NCBI RefSeq assembly: GCF_017875275.1
Contig: NZ_JAGGML010000001.1
Coordinates: forward strand, 4,609,001-4,673,000
Direction: 5' to 3'
DNA: 64,000 nt
From: Xanthobacter flavus
Lineage (GTDB): Bacteria; Pseudomonadota; Alphaproteobacteria; Rhizobiales; Xanthobacteraceae
The notes beneath the pieces were generated by a model. It saw only the letters and a list, made by a program, of their open reading frames with translations. It searched no databases and was not told where the DNA came from. The first letter of the stretch is position 1. Each line of letters starts with the position of its first letter. Position numbers and translations under genes: made by a program. Positions 28,013 to 37,562 of the stretch are shown in pieces.

Positions 28013-29094
28013 GATGCGAGCCCCAGTTTGGCGCCGGTCGCCGGCGCCTTGTCCAGCCCCAGCCGCTGGCCCTGATAGCGCTGGCGCAGAGGCTCCCACC
28101 ACGGGCGGTTGGCGAGATACCAGCGGATGGTCTTCTCGAGCCCCGTCTCGAACGTCTCGCGCGGCGACCAGCCGAGCTCGGCGTTCAGCTTGGAGAAGTC
28201 GATGGCGTAGCGCGCATCATGGCCGGGCCGGTCGGTGACGAAGCGGATCAGCCCCTCACGCCTTCCGATAGCGGCATCCGGCACGATATCGTCGAGGATG
28301 GCGCAGATGGTGCGCACCACGTCGATGTTCCGCCGCTCGCAGGCGCCGCCCACATTGTAGCTCTCGCCGGGACGGCCCTTGGTGGCGATGAGGACCAGCG
28401 CCTCCGCGTGGTCCTCCACGAACAGCCAGTCGCGCACGTTCTCGCCCGTGCCGTAGACCGGCAGCTCGGCCCCTTCCAGCGCGTTCAGCGTGACGAGGGG
28501 GATGAGCTTCTCGGGAAAGTGGTACGGCCCGTAATTGTTCGAGCAGTTCGACATCACCGCCGGCAGGCCATAGGTGTGGAACCACGCACGGACGAGATGG
28601 TCCGAGGCCGCCTTGGAGGCGGAGTAGGGCGAATTCGGCTGGTAAGGGGTGTCTTCCCGGAACAGCCCCTCCGCGCCGAGGCTGCCGAACACCTCATCGG
28701 TGGAGATGTGATGGAAGCGGAAGGCCTCCTTCTGCGGCCCCGGCAGCGCCCGCCAGTAGCGCAGGGCCTCCTGCAGCATCGTGTAGCTGCCCACCACATT
28801 CGTGGAGATGAAGTCGCCCGGCCCGTCGATGGAACGGTCCACATGCGACTCGGCCGCGAGGTGCATCACGAGGTCTGGCTTGAACCCCTCTAGCGCGGTG
28901 CGCACAGCGGTGGCGTCGCAGATGTCGGCCTGCACGAAGGCGTAAAGCGGGCTGTCCGCGACCGGCGCGAGGGAGGCGAGATTCCCGGCGTAGGTCAGCT
29001 TGTCGAAATTGAGAACATGGTGGCCGAGCCCCACGAGGTGCCGCACCACCGCCGAGCCGATGAAGCCCGCCCCTCCCGTCACCAGCACCCGCAT
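28009..29094 (-). CDS. rfbB: dTDP-glucose 4,6-dehydratase
   Basis: 361 residues from ATG 29094 ([14 protein letters not shown]). The 113-residue extension of the open frame overlaps rfbC and is not real. NAD-binding GGAGFIG is at 7-13, catalytic T132-D133-E134 in [10 protein letters not shown], and Y157xxxK161 in [13 protein letters not shown]. Substrate and cofactor blocks [19 protein letters not shown] and [16 protein letters not shown] follow. It forms dTDP-4-keto-6-deoxyglucose. It starts 4 bases after rfbC stops and overlaps rfbD at its 3' end, so the four rfb genes are tightly coupled. Confidence 0.95.
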   Translation of the reverse strand: MRVLVTGGAGFIGSAVVRHLVGLGHHVLNFDKLTYAGNLASLAPVADSPLYAFVQADICDATAVRTALEGFKPDLVMHLAAESHVDRSIDGPGDFISTNVVGSYTMLQEALRYWRALPGPQKEAFRFHHISTDEVFGSLGAEGLFREDTPYQPNSPYSASKAASDHLVRAWFHTYGLPAVMSNCSNNYGPYHFPEKLIPLVTLNALEGAELPVYGTGENVRDWLFVEDHAEALVLIATKGRPGESYNVGGACERRNIDVVRTICAILDDIVPDAAIGRREGLIRFVTDRPGHDARYAIDFSKLNAELGWSPRETFETGLEKTIRWYLANRPWWEPLRQRYQGQRLGLDKAPATGAKLGLAS

Positions 29095-29098
29095 CAAT

Positions 29099-29680
29099 CT
29101 ACCTTTCGCTCGCCGTGCCCTGATAGGCGAACGGGCTGTCGAAGTCCTTGAGGCGCGGCAGGATGCGATCCTTGTCCGAGAGGATCTTCTCGCCGTCGCC
29201 GCAGGTCCAGTCGATGGCAAGGTCGGGATCATTCCAGATGATTCCGCGCTCGCTCGCCTGATCGTAGCCCGCGTCCACCTTATAGGCGACGCGCGTGTCC
29301 GGCGCGAGGGTGCAAAAGCCGTGAGCAAAACCCTGAGGAATGTAGAGCTGCTCGCCCCCCTCGGCGGTGAGCCGCGCCCCCACCCATCGGCCATAGGTCG
29401 GCGAGCCTTTGCGCACATCCACCGCAACGTCATAGATGGCGCCGCTCAGCACCCTCACGAGCTTGGCCTGTGCGAAGGGAGGCGCCTGCATGTGCAGGCC
29501 ACGGATGGTGCCCGTCTCGGCCGACAGCGACTCGTTGTCCTGCACGAAGTCCGCCCCGATGCCGTTGGCGGCGTAGCGCGGCTTCACATAGGTCTCGCAG
29601 AAATAGCCGCGGGCGTCGCCGAAGCGGCGCGGCTGGACCAGGACGACATCCGGGATGGCAAGCGGAGTGAATGCGGTCAT
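29099..29680 (-). CDS. rfbC: dTDP-4-dehydrorhamnose 3,5-epimerase
   Basis: 193 residues, cupin fold of the RmlC family. Catalytic His63 lies in [21 protein letters not shown] and Tyr133 in [11 protein letters not shown]. The loop [13 protein letters not shown] is typical. The enzyme inverts C3 and C5 of dTDP-4-keto-6-deoxyglucose. Its ATG overlaps the TGA of the frameshifted upstream ugd copy (ATGA at 29677-29680), so it can be translated by coupling from that gene. Confidence 0.95.
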   Translation of the reverse strand: MTAFTPLAIPDVVLVQPRRFGDARGYFCETYVKPRYAANGIGADFVQDNESLSAETGTIRGLHMQAPPFAQAKLVRVLSGAIYDVAVDVRKGSPTYGRWVGARLTAEGGEQLYIPQGFAHGFCTLAPDTRVAYKVDAGYDQASERGIIWNDPDLAIDWTCGDGEKILSDKDRILPRLKDFDSPFAYQGTASER

Positions 29681-31086
29681 GGCATGGCTTCTAATGGGTT
29701 TTCGGTCGATGGGAAACCTGGGAGAAGTTGGGTCGCAAGGCGGCCGGTAGCCGGGTCGCGGCAGAAGGTCTCAGCCGGGCGACAGCTCACGCCCCACGCT
29801 CGAATAGTCGAAGCCCAGCGCAGCCATTCGTCGGAACGGTAGATGTTCCTCAGGTCCACCACCACCGGCTGACCCATCAGCGCGCGAATGCGCTTCAGGT
29901 CGAGGGCGCGGAAGGCGTCCCACTCGGTAACGATGACGAGGGCGTCCGCGCCCGTCGCCGCCTCGTAAGGGCTGTCCACATAAGTGACGTCAGATAGCAC
30001 CAGCCGGGCCTGCTCGACGCCTTCGGGATCGTGGGCGCGCACGATGGCGCCGGCATCCTGCAGCGCGGTGATGATGGCGATGGAGGGGGCGTCCCGCATG
30101 TCGTCGGTGTTGGGCTTGAAGGTCAGGCCGAGGATGCCGACTGTCCGCCCGCGCACCGAGCCGCCGAGCGCCTGGATCACCTTGCGGGCCATGGCGCGCT
30201 TGCGCTGGTCGTTCACCGCCACCACCGTCTCGACGATGCGGGTGGGGGCGCCGTGGTCCTGCGCGGTCTTGATGAGGGCGAGGGTATCCTTGGGGAAGCA
30301 GGAGCCGCCATAGCCGGGCCCGGCATGCAGGAACTTCGAGCCGATCCGGTTGTCGAGACCGATGCCGCGCGCCACGTCCTGGACGTTGCCGCCCACCTTC
30401 TCGCACAAATCGGCGATCTCGTTGATGAAGGTGATCTTGGTGGCGAGGAAGGCGTTCGCCGCATACTTCGTGAGCTCCGCCGTGCGGCGGGAGGTGAAGA
30501 GCAGGGGCGCCTGATTGAGATAGAGCGGCCGGTAGAGGTCGGTCATCACCTGCTTCGCGCGCTCGTCCTCGGTCCCGACCACAATGCGGTCCGGCCGCTT
30601 GAAATCGGTGATGGCCGCGCCCTCGCGCAGGAATTCGGGATTGGAGACCACGGCGAACTCGGCGTCCGGCCGCAACTCGCGGATGATGCGCTCCACCTCG
30701 TCGCCGGTGCCCACCGGGACCGTGGATTTCGTCACCACGACGGTATAGCGGCGGATGGCCCGGGCGATGTCGCGCGCCGCCTGGTAGACGTAGGACAGGT
30801 CCGCATGGCCATCGCCCCGCCGCGAGGGGGTGCCGACCGCGATGAAGACGGCCTCCGCCTCCTCAAGCGCGCCCGCAAGGTCGGTGGTGAAGAACAGGCG
30901 TTCGGCGGCGACATTGGTGGCCACAAGCTCGCTGAGGCCCGGTTCGTAGATCGGGATTTCCCCGCCCTTCAGCGCGGCGATCTTCGCCGTGTCCGTGTCC
31001 ACGCAGGTGACGCGGTGGCCGAAGTCAGAAAAGCAGGCGCCGGAAACAAGGCCCACATAACCCGCACCAATCATTGCAACTTGCAT
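29677..31086 (-). CDS. ugd: UDP-glucose 6-dehydrogenase, copy 1 with frameshifted C-terminus
   Basis: Start ATG 31086 (MQVAMIGAGYVGLVSG), 469 residues. The NAD-binding GAGYVG is at 7-12 and catalytic Cys263 lies in GPGYGGSCFPKD. The central KSTVPVGTGDEVERII and the C-terminal LGLTFKPNTDDMRDAPS are complete. It oxidises UDP-glucose to UDP-glucuronate. Up to about residue 418 the translation is identical to the second copy at 43933-45237. Near 29827 one base is missing (CCATTCG for CCATTTCG on the + strand). The native ending (RSDEMAALGFDYSSVGRELSPG, stop 29771) is thereby replaced by about 47 other residues running to the rfbC start. The catalytic domains are intact, so it may still function. 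Confidence 0.9.
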   Translation of the reverse strand: MQVAMIGAGYVGLVSGACFSDFGHRVTCVDTDTAKIAALKGGEIPIYEPGLSELVATNVAAERLFFTTDLAGALEEAEAVFIAVGTPSRRGDGHADLSYVYQAARDIARAIRRYTVVVTKSTVPVGTGDEVERIIRELRPDAEFAVVSNPEFLREGAAITDFKRPDRIVVGTEDERAKQVMTDLYRPLYLNQAPLLFTSRRTAELTKYAANAFLATKITFINEIADLCEKVGGNVQDVARGIGLDNRIGSKFLHAGPGYGGSCFPKDTLALIKTAQDHGAPTRIVETVVAVNDQRKRAMARKVIQALGGSVRGRTVGILGLTFKPNTDDMRDAPSIAIITALQDAGAIVRAHDPEGVEQARLVLSDVTYVDSPYEAATGADALVIVTEWDAFRALDLKRIRALMGQPVVVDLRNIYRSDEWLRWASTIRAWGVSCRPAETFCRDPATGRLATQLLPGFPSTENPLEAMP

Positions 31087-31087
31087 G
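29830..31087 (-). repeat. Inverted 1.26-kb repeat, arm 1 (ugd copy 1)
   Basis: The sequence from one base before the ugd start codon to about 20 codons before its end matches 43932-45189 in opposite orientation, with no difference seen in the translations. Outside these limits the upstream sequences are unrelated, and the last 60 bases differ by several substitutions and one missing base. This indicates recent duplication or gene conversion. Confidence 0.85.
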
Positions 31088-31313
31088 TAGCACCCATGAA
31101 CCTCAACCTGGAGCGTCACCCCGGACGACGCAACGCCGATATACAGGACGATGCTGCGGCTTCAATGACAGCCGGCTGACCAATATGGGCTCGCGTCCGC
31201 CCTGCCTCTGCGCGATGTGGCAAATTGTCCATCCCCGGAGACAATCTCCGAGCCTTCTTCGCACTGCGGCAAACGCCGCGATATCCTCGCGTCAGGCTGC
31301 TGGGAGTAGGGTA
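31088..31313. other. Divergent promoter region between ugd and the isomerase gene
   Basis: 226 bases separate the start of ugd copy 1 (-) from the start of the AGE-family gene (+). No ORF is supported. Promoters for both directions should be here, but I cannot assign -35/-10 boxes with confidence. Confidence 0.4.
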
Positions 31314-32459
31314 ATGGCGTTGATGGAAAGCGAGGCCCGCTGGGCGCGGGAATGGCTGTTCGACAAGGCGCTGCCGCTGTGGTGGGAGCGCGGCGCTGAC
31401 AGCCGGGGCGGCTTCTATGAGAAGATCGGGCTGGACGGCCAGCCTGTTTCCGCCCCGCGCAGGCTGCGGGTCCAGGCCCGGCAGGCCTATGTCTATGCGG
31501 AGGCCGGTCGTCTAGGCTGGGAAGGTCCATGGCGCGCGGCGGCCGAGCACGGGCTCGGCTTCTTGCTGGCTCGCTACCGCAGGCCGGACGGGCTGTTCCG
31601 CACCCTCGTCTCGGCCGAGGGCGCGCCCCTCGACGATACCGTGGATCTCTACGATCAGGCCTTCGTTCTCTTCGCGCTGTCCCAGGCCCATGCGATGGGG
31701 CTGGGCGATGGGACGCTGGTTGACACCGCGCGCACGCTGATTGCGACGCTGAAGTCCGAGCACGCCCATCCCGAGGCCGGTTTCGAGGAGGCGCAGCCCC
31801 GCGCGCTGCCGCTGCGCTCCAATCCTCACATGCACATGCTCGAGGCGAACCTGTCGTGGGTGGCAGCGGGCATCGACGCGCCGTTCGCTGATGTGGCTCG
31901 GGAGATCGTGGCGCTCGCGGCGCGGCGCATGATCGATCCCGAGACCGGCGCTATCGGCGAATATTACGACGGCGACTGGCGTTTCGCGCCCGCGCCCGAT
32001 GGCGGCGTGCGCGAGCCCGGTCATCAGTTCGAATGGGCCTACCTGCTGGACTGCGCCGGCCCGCTGCTGGGTGAGGACCGGCACGTCGAGAGCCGGCGCC
32101 TTTATACCTTCGGCGATCGCTTCGGCATCGATCCCGCGCGCAGCGCTGCGGTGTTCGCCCTCGATGCGGCGGGTGCCGTCATCGATCCGCGTGCGCGCCT
32201 CTGGGCGCAGACGGAGCGCCTGCGCACGGCCCTCGTCTTCGCAGAGGCGGCCGAGGAGGGGGAGCGCGCGCCGTTCATCGCGGCGGCGCAGGAGGCCTTC
32301 GCGGTCACGCGGTCCTATCTCGACGTAGGGGTGCCCGGCCTCTGGCGCGATCAGCTTCTGGCCGATGGCAGCTTCGTGGATGAGGCCGCGCCTGCCTCCT
32401 CCTTTTATCACATCGTGACGGCCTTCGCGGTGCTGCTGAGGGTGGGCGGGGCGGCCTGA
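31314..32459 (+). CDS. AGE-family epimerase/isomerase (mannose-6-phosphate isomerase candidate)
   Basis: 381 residues from ATG 31314, with GGGAG 7 bases upstream. It has the (alpha/alpha)6-barrel N-acylglucosamine 2-epimerase family pattern: WLFDKALPLWWERGADSRGGFYEKIGLDG, RRLRVQARQAYVYAEAG, LYDQAFVLFALS, NPHMHMLEANLSW, EPGHQFEWAYLLDCAG (catalytic His) and SSFYHIVTAFAVLL (second His). Next to manC, it most likely interconverts fructose-6-phosphate and mannose-6-phosphate, supplying GDP-mannose. Sugar epimerase or mannose isomerase activity is the alternative. It is convergent with manC, 21 bases apart. Confidence 0.85.
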   Translation: MALMESEARWAREWLFDKALPLWWERGADSRGGFYEKIGLDGQPVSAPRRLRVQARQAYVYAEAGRLGWEGPWRAAAEHGLGFLLARYRRPDGLFRTLVSAEGAPLDDTVDLYDQAFVLFALSQAHAMGLGDGTLVDTARTLIATLKSEHAHPEAGFEEAQPRALPLRSNPHMHMLEANLSWVAAGIDAPFADVAREIVALAARRMIDPETGAIGEYYDGDWRFAPAPDGGVREPGHQFEWAYLLDCAGPLLGEDRHVESRRLYTFGDRFGIDPARSAAVFALDAAGAVIDPRARLWAQTERLRTALVFAEAAEEGERAPFIAAAQEAFAVTRSYLDVGVPGLWRDQLLADGSFVDEAAPASSFYHIVTAFAVLLRVGGAA

Positions 32460-32480
32460 CGGCGCCACGCCCGAGTTGCC

Positions 32481-33959
32481 TCAGGCGCGCTGGTAGATGT
32501 CCTCGAAGCGGTGGATATCGTCCTCGCCGAGGTAGGAGCCGGTCTGGACCTCGATGAGTTCCAGCGGGATCCGCCCAGGATTGGCGAGCCGGTGGACGCC
32601 GCCGATGGGGATGTAAGTCGATTCGTTCTCGTTCACCGTGAACTTGCGTTCCGCGAGCGTCACCTCGGCGGTGCCGCGCACCACGATCCAGTGCTCGGCG
32701 CGGTGGTGGTGCTTTTGCAGGGAGAGCACGCCGCCCGGCTCCACCACGATCTTCTTCACCTGGAAACGGTCGCCGCGGCAGACGGTCTGGTAGGTGCCCC
32801 ACGGACGGTGGATGGTCAGGTGCTCGTCCACCTCGTTCCGTTTGGCGGACTTCAGGCGGGAAACCAGTTCCTTCACATCCTGGCTGCGGTCGGAGGGCAT
32901 CACCAGCATCGCGTCATCGGTGGCGATGACGGAGATGCCGTCAAGGCCGATAGCGGCCACCAGCGGCCCCTCGGAGCGCACGAACGAATTGGAACTGTCG
33001 AGAAGAGTGACCGCGCCGATCGTGACGTTGCCGTCTGCGTCGGCGTTGCCAATCTCGTGAAGCGCATCCCAAGAGCCGACGTCCGACCAGCCGAAGCTGC
33101 CGCGCACCACCGCGGCGTGGCGGGTACGCTCCAACACCGCGAAGTCGATAGACTTGGCGGGCGAGGACTTGAATGCCACCGGGTCTAGCCGTAGGAAGCC
33201 TAGGTCCGAAGTGGCGCCAGCGACGGCGGAGCGCGCCGCATCGGCTATCGCCGGCTCAAACAATTCCGCCTCGCCCATTAGGAGGCCGGCGGGAAAAAGG
33301 AAGTTTCCTGAATTCCAGAGGTAGCCGGCTTCCAAGTAGCGTTTCGCGGTCATGCGGTCCGGCTTTTCCACAAAAGAATCCACCTCGAAAACGCCGCGAT
33401 CGTCCAATTGCTTGCCGACGCGTATGTAACCATAGCTGGTGCGCGGCTCGGTTGGTTCGACCCCGAAGGTCACAATATTGCCTTGCCGTGCGACAGCGGC
33501 ACCAATTACAACGGTGCTCCGGAAGCTCTCCGGATCTAGCACCACATGGTCCGAGGCGAGGGCAAGCACCAGCGTGTCGGGCCCGTAAGTCTGCGCCACA
33601 TAGCAGGCCGCAGCGATGAGGGCTGGCGCGCTGTCGCGCCGGGCCGGCTCCAGTATTACGGTGGCACGGATGCCGATGGCAGATGCCTGTCGCTGGGCGA
33701 AGAAGCGGAATTCCTCGTTCGCCACAACGACAGGATCGGCGAAGAGGGGACCGGGAGCTGACCGCAGCAACGTGTCCTGGTAAAGTGTGTTTTTGCTAGC
33801 GAGCGGCAGGAACTGCTTGGGCAGGCTGGTGCGCGACAGCGGCCACAGCCGCGTCCCCGTTCCACCGGCGAGGATGACGGGGACGATCAAGTCATGTCCA
33901 CCCGCCCCCGAGTTTCCTGGGACAGAACTCGGCATCGCCTTCACCTCATCTTTGTCCAT
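32481..33959 (-). CDS. manC: Mannose-1-phosphate guanylyltransferase (with isomerase-type cupin)
   Basis: 492 residues, the bifunctional type II PMI-GMP. The N-terminal pyrophosphorylase domain has ILAGGTGTRLWPLSRTSLPKQFLPL (residues 29-53) and FVEKPDRMTAKRYLEAGYLWNSGNF. The C-terminal cupin has RPWGTYQTVCRGDRFQVKKI, SLQKHHHRAEHWIVVRGTAEV and YIPIGGVHRLANPG, which bind the metal and mannose-6-phosphate. It makes GDP-mannose. The first residues are uncertain. ATG 33935 (M9) has AGGTGAAGG just upstream and may be the real start. Confidence 0.94.
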   Translation of the reverse strand: MDKDEVKAMPSSVPGNSGAGGHDLIVPVILAGGTGTRLWPLSRTSLPKQFLPLASKNTLYQDTLLRSAPGPLFADPVVVANEEFRFFAQRQASAIGIRATVILEPARRDSAPALIAAACYVAQTYGPDTLVLALASDHVVLDPESFRSTVVIGAAVARQGNIVTFGVEPTEPRTSYGYIRVGKQLDDRGVFEVDSFVEKPDRMTAKRYLEAGYLWNSGNFLFPAGLLMGEAELFEPAIADAARSAVAGATSDLGFLRLDPVAFKSSPAKSIDFAVLERTRHAAVVRGSFGWSDVGSWDALHEIGNADADGNVTIGAVTLLDSSNSFVRSEGPLVAAIGLDGISVIATDDAMLVMPSDRSQDVKELVSRLKSAKRNEVDEHLTIHRPWGTYQTVCRGDRFQVKKIVVEPGGVLSLQKHHHRAEHWIVVRGTAEVTLAERKFTVNENESTYIPIGGVHRLANPGRIPLELIEVQTGSYLGEDDIHRFEDIYQRA

Positions 33960-34104
33960 GCTACGTTCTCACATCACATTTCGCCCGTCCATGGCGCCCA
34001 TTTTTGCCAAGCTGCAAGGCCTCTGATCTGATCCCCGAAAACTGGATCGTTCGGAGTTAGAGTTTTCCGCACTGTCACCCCTTGGCTGGGAGGAGCGGAA
34101 GACG

Positions 34105-34371
34105 ATGAAGGCATCGAAATTTTCAGAGGCCCAGAAGGCGTTCATCCTAAAGCAGGGCGCTGATGGGATGCCGGTGGCGGACATCTGCCGCCGGGCCGGC
34201 ATCAGCCAGGCGACCTATTTCAACTGGAAGAAGAAGTACGAGGGGATGGCGCCGCTGGAGATGCGGCGGCTGAAGCAGCTTGAGGACGAGAACGCCAAGC
34301 TGCGGAAGCTGGTGGCGGATCTGTCCCTGGACCGGGAGATGCTGCAGGACGTCATCCGCCGAAAAATGTAA
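34105..34371 (+). CDS. IS3 type-b orfA
   Basis: 88 residues, intact: MKASKFSEAQKAFILKQGADGMPVADICRRAGISQATYFNWKKKYEGM (helix-turn-helix), then the leucine zipper [33 protein letters not shown]. It ends in GAAAAATGTAA. In the intact element orfB lies in the -1 frame, as in other IS3 members made by frameshifting at A-rich sites. Confidence 0.9.
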   Translation: MKASKFSEAQKAFILKQGADGMPVADICRRAGISQATYFNWKKKYEGMAPLEMRRLKQLEDENAKLRKLVADLSLDREMLQDVIRRKM

Positions 34372-34450
34372 GGCCTGTCAACGGGCACCGAAGTTTCCCC
34401 GGATGTGGGCTTCCAAAATTCCCTACCTGGCAGGGTTTTGGTTTCGGGGA

Positions 34451-35311
34451 TCAGCCGACGTCGTGATCGGGCTGGATCCTCCCTGGCGGACGGCCGCGGC
34501 GTTTGGGCGCCGGCGGCGGATTGATGAGGGCCTTGGAGCGAACATGCTCGGGAACGAGGTCGGCATGCTGGCGCAGCCGGTAGCTTGAGCCCTCGATCTG
34601 GATGACGACGGCATGGTGCAGCAGCCTGTCCAGGAGCGCCGTGGCGACGACGGGATCGCCGAAGACCTCGCCCCATTCGGCGAAGCCCCGGTTCGAGGTG
34701 AGGATCATGGCGCCCTTTTCGTAACGGGCGTTGACGAGCTGGAAGAACAGATTGCCGCCGCCGGGCACGACCGGCAGATAGCCGATCTCGTCGACGACCA
34801 GCAGCGAGGCGCGGCAGAGATAGCGGATGCGCTCGCGCAGCGTCCCGTCCTTCTCGGCCTTGGCAAGCGAGGTGATGATGTCGGCGAGCGTCGAGAAGGC
34901 GACGCTGCGCCCAGCCTTGACAGCCTCGACGGCAAGAGCTGTCGCGAGATGGCTCTTGCCGGTGCCAGGCGGCCCGAGCAGATGCACGACCTCGGCCCTG
35001 TCGATGAACTTCAGCTCGGCCAGCGCCAGGATGCGATTGCGATCGAGCGAGGGCTGGAAGCTGAAGTCGAAGCCGGTCAGCGTCTTGATCGCCGTCAGCC
35101 GCGCCATCATCAGCGCGGTCTTCACGCGCCGGTTCTCCCGGACCGTCAGCTCCTCGACGAGCAGGGTGTCGAGCGCCTCGATGCCGTCGATCTCGCCTTG
35201 CTCGATGCGACGGAAGGTGGCGTCGAGAACTTCGAGCGCCCGCGGCATCCGGAGCGCCACGAGGTTCTTCTTGATGCTGTCGAGTGTGGTCATGGCGGGA
35301 TGATGGTTCAT
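34451..35311 (-). CDS. istB: IS21 helper ATPase IstB
   Basis: 286 residues from ATG 35311, whose ATGA overlaps the istA stop. It is an AAA+ ATPase with Walker A LLGPPGTGKSHLA, Walker B LLVVDEIGYLPV, and the sensor region ILTSNRGFAEWGEVFGDPVVATALLDRLLHH. The N-terminal helical domain (MTTLDSIKKNLVALRMPRALEVLDATFRRIEQGE) is complete. It activates IstA and selects targets. The basic, proline-rich tail PPPAPKRRGRPPGR is common in this subgroup. Confidence 0.94.
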   Translation of the reverse strand: MNHHPAMTTLDSIKKNLVALRMPRALEVLDATFRRIEQGEIDGIEALDTLLVEELTVRENRRVKTALMMARLTAIKTLTGFDFSFQPSLDRNRILALAELKFIDRAEVVHLLGPPGTGKSHLATALAVEAVKAGRSVAFSTLADIITSLAKAEKDGTLRERIRYLCRASLLVVDEIGYLPVVPGGGNLFFQLVNARYEKGAMILTSNRGFAEWGEVFGDPVVATALLDRLLHHAVVIQIEGSSYRLRQHADLVPEHVRSKALINPPPAPKRRGRPPGRIQPDHDVG

Positions 35312-36576
35312 GGCCGCTCTCCCGGGCCCGAGGCCAGGCGCTCGCCGATCGCCTGGTAGAAGGCCAGCGAGCGTCGAGCGACATGATCGCCGCGTCGGCC
35401 GATGATGACGTCGCCGGCGTGGCCATGCCGCATCGCCCATGCAGGCGCGCCCTGGCGATGAGCCGGATCGATCCGATACTGCCGCCGCCCTTCGATGAGC
35501 GGATGGGATGCGACGAGGCGGCCGCCATCGAGGATGCGGATCATGTCGGGAAGCTGATGGACCTCGACGACGCGCCGCGTCCGATCGGGCACGCTGTAGT
35601 AGTTCCCGCCGATCGAGACGAGGCCTTCATGGCTGACGCGGCGTTCCAGCTTGAGCAACGCGTCGAAGGGCATGACCGGCAAAGGCTGCAGGTCGAGCTG
35701 TTCTGAGGCAAAGGCCTCCGAGACGATCTTCTGCGTCGTGGCGTGCAGACGAACGTTGGCCACGTTGCCGAGCCAGTCCTGCAATTGCGCGTTCAGATCG
35801 TCGAGATTGCGGAACGAGCGCGCCAGGAAGAAGTCCTTGCGGATATAGCTGAAGGGGCGCTCGACCTTGCCCTTCGTCTTGGCCCGATAAGGCCGGCAGG
35901 CGCGTGGATAGAAGCCATAATGCTTCGCCAGCGCCAAGAGGGACCGGTTGTAGATGATGTGGCCCTGCTCATCCTCGCCGGTTACCGCCGTCTTCATGCG
36001 GTCGTAGAGGATCTCGATCGGCACGCCGCCGATCGCGGCAAACGCGGCCATATGGCAACGCAGCAGAGTTTGCAGATCCTGATGCAGCCCAAAGCGGGCG
36101 ACGATGTGCCGGGAATGGCCCAGCACCATCGAGAACAGCCAGATGATCCGGGTGATGCCGGGCTCGTCCTCGAACACAGTGACGAAGCGCGCGAAGTCGA
36201 CCTGGGCCTGATGGCCGGGCGGCGTCTCGAAGCGAACCTCGAAAGGCTTGGGTCCGTCGCTCGGGCGGATCGCTGCCACGAACCGCTTCACGGCCGTATA
36301 GGCGCCGGTGTAGCCGCGCTCGCGCAACTCCCGCGTCAGGCGTGTCGCCGTCAGCTCGGGGAAGGCCGCGATCCGCTCGCGCACATAATCGAGATAGGGC
36401 GTGATCTTGTTGGGCCGGCCAACCTGGCGCGGCCCGTAGGCCGGCAGCTCCAGACCCCGCTCGATGTATTTGCGGATCGTCTTGGGATCACGCCCCGTGC
36501 GACGAGCGATCGCCGTCACGGACAGCCCCTGGCGGTGAAGATCCAGGATCATCATCAGTTCTCCAAGCTGGACCAC
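35308..36576 (-). CDS. istA: IS21 transposase IstA
   Basis: 422 residues. The N-terminal HTH is MMILDLHRQGLSVTAIARRTGRDPKTIRKYIERG. The DDE core has GHQAQVDFARFVTVFEDEPG, ILYDRMKTAV and the Glu in AKTKGKVERPFSYIRKDFF. The C-terminal beta-barrel-type region RVSHEGLVSIGGNYYSVPDRTRRVVEV is present. It is apparently intact. ATG 36552 (MMILDL) is an alternative start. Confidence 0.93.
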   Translation of the reverse strand: MVQLGELMMILDLHRQGLSVTAIARRTGRDPKTIRKYIERGLELPAYGPRQVGRPNKITPYLDYVRERIAAFPELTATRLTRELRERGYTGAYTAVKRFVAAIRPSDGPKPFEVRFETPPGHQAQVDFARFVTVFEDEPGITRIIWLFSMVLGHSRHIVARFGLHQDLQTLLRCHMAAFAAIGGVPIEILYDRMKTAVTGEDEQGHIIYNRSLLALAKHYGFYPRACRPYRAKTKGKVERPFSYIRKDFFLARSFRNLDDLNAQLQDWLGNVANVRLHATTQKIVSEAFASEQLDLQPLPVMPFDALLKLERRVSHEGLVSIGGNYYSVPDRTRRVVEVHQLPDMIRILDGGRLVASHPLIEGRRQYRIDPAHRQGAPAWAMRHGHAGDVIIGRRGDHVARRSLAFYQAIGERLASGPGERP

Positions 36577-36724
36577 CGCCGCCCCCTGCCGTTCCTACGG
36601 CGGGCATCATCGACGACAGGTGGAAAGCCTGAAGCTGCGGGGCGCGCCCCGCAGCTTCAGGCAAGGACGCCAGCCAGGGAATTTTCGGCGCCCACTTTCA
36701 GGGAGAATTCAACGCCCAGCGACA

Positions 36725-37561
36725 AGGCCTGGTCGCAAGCGCGAGCTCGTCGATGCGGTGCGCAGCGAGTGGCAGGTGTCGATCCGGAGGGCCTGCGCGG
36801 TCCTTGAGGTGGACACCTCGACCTATCACTACAAGCCTCATCGACCCGACCAGGCCGGCCTCGCGGCACGGATCAAGGCGATCTGCGAGACCCGCGTGCG
36901 CTACGGCTATCGACGGGTCCAAGTCCTGCTCAGACGGGAGGGGTGGCATGTCAACCAGAAGCGAACCCGTCGGATCTACAACGAGTTGGGCCTTCAGTTG
37001 CGCAACAAGACGCCGAAACGCCGGGTGAAGGCGAAGCTGAGGGAAGATCGGGCTCCGGCGACGCGTCCGAACGATGTCTGGGCGATGGACTTCGTCCACG
37101 ACCAACTCGCCACCGGCCGCAAGATCCGCGTGCTGACCGTGGTCGATACCTTCTCGCGGTTCTCGCCGGTGGTCGATCCGCGCTTCAGCTATCGTGCCGA
37201 GGACGTGGTCACGACGCTGGAGAAGGTCTGCGGGCGGGTGGGCTATCCACGGACGATCCGGGTCGATCAGGGCTCGGAGTTCGTCTCCCGGGATCTCGAC
37301 CTGTGGGCCTATGCGAGGGGCGTCACGCTGGACTTCTCCCGGCCGGGAAAGCCCACCGACAACGCCTTCATCGAAGCCTTCAACGGGCGCTTCCGAAGTG
37401 AATGCCTGAACACCCACTGGTTCCTGACGCTTGCTGACGCCGCCGAAAAGATGGAGGCTTGACTCAGATACTACAACGAGGATCGGCCGCATGGGGCCAT
37501 CGGCCATAAGCCGCCGATCACATTGCAGAACTCCGGCGGCGTCCCCAGCCCACCGCCGTGA
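36725..37561 (+). pseudogene. IS3 type-b orfB: separated from orfA and carrying a nonsense codon
   Basis: It reads RPGRKRELVDAVRSEWQVSIRRACAVLEVDTSTYHYKPHRPDQAGL, then the DDE core WAMDFVHDQLATGRKIRVLTVVDTFSRFSPVVD, IRVDQGSEFVSRDLD, DNAFIEAFNGRFRSECLNTHWF. At 37460-37462 a TGA replaces the TGG seen in copy 2, ending the protein at KMEA. The lost part would be LRYYNEDRPHGAIGHKPPITLQNSGGVPSPPP, to 37561. The IS21 also separates it from orfA, so it is doubly disabled. Confidence 0.88.
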
Positions 37562-37562
37562 G

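Larger units (their letters stand above)
34376..36724 (-). mobile_element. Complete IS21-family element
   Basis: 2,349 bp. The ends are 5'-TGTC...GACA-3', with inner similarity TGTC-N3-GGGC-N3-GAA between the left (34376) and right (36724) sides. A 5-bp target duplication AGGCC flanks it (34371-34375 and 36725-36729). It sits between orfA and orfB of the IS3 element. istA and istB are both open, overlapping at ATGA. It looks able to move and may be the youngest insertion at this site. Confidence 0.92.

Noticed and set aside
30031-31179. 382-codon ORF antisense to ugd copy 1 (and its twin at 43912-44988)
   Set aside because: The opposite strand holds the complete dehydrogenase motifs. The antisense product is low-complexity.
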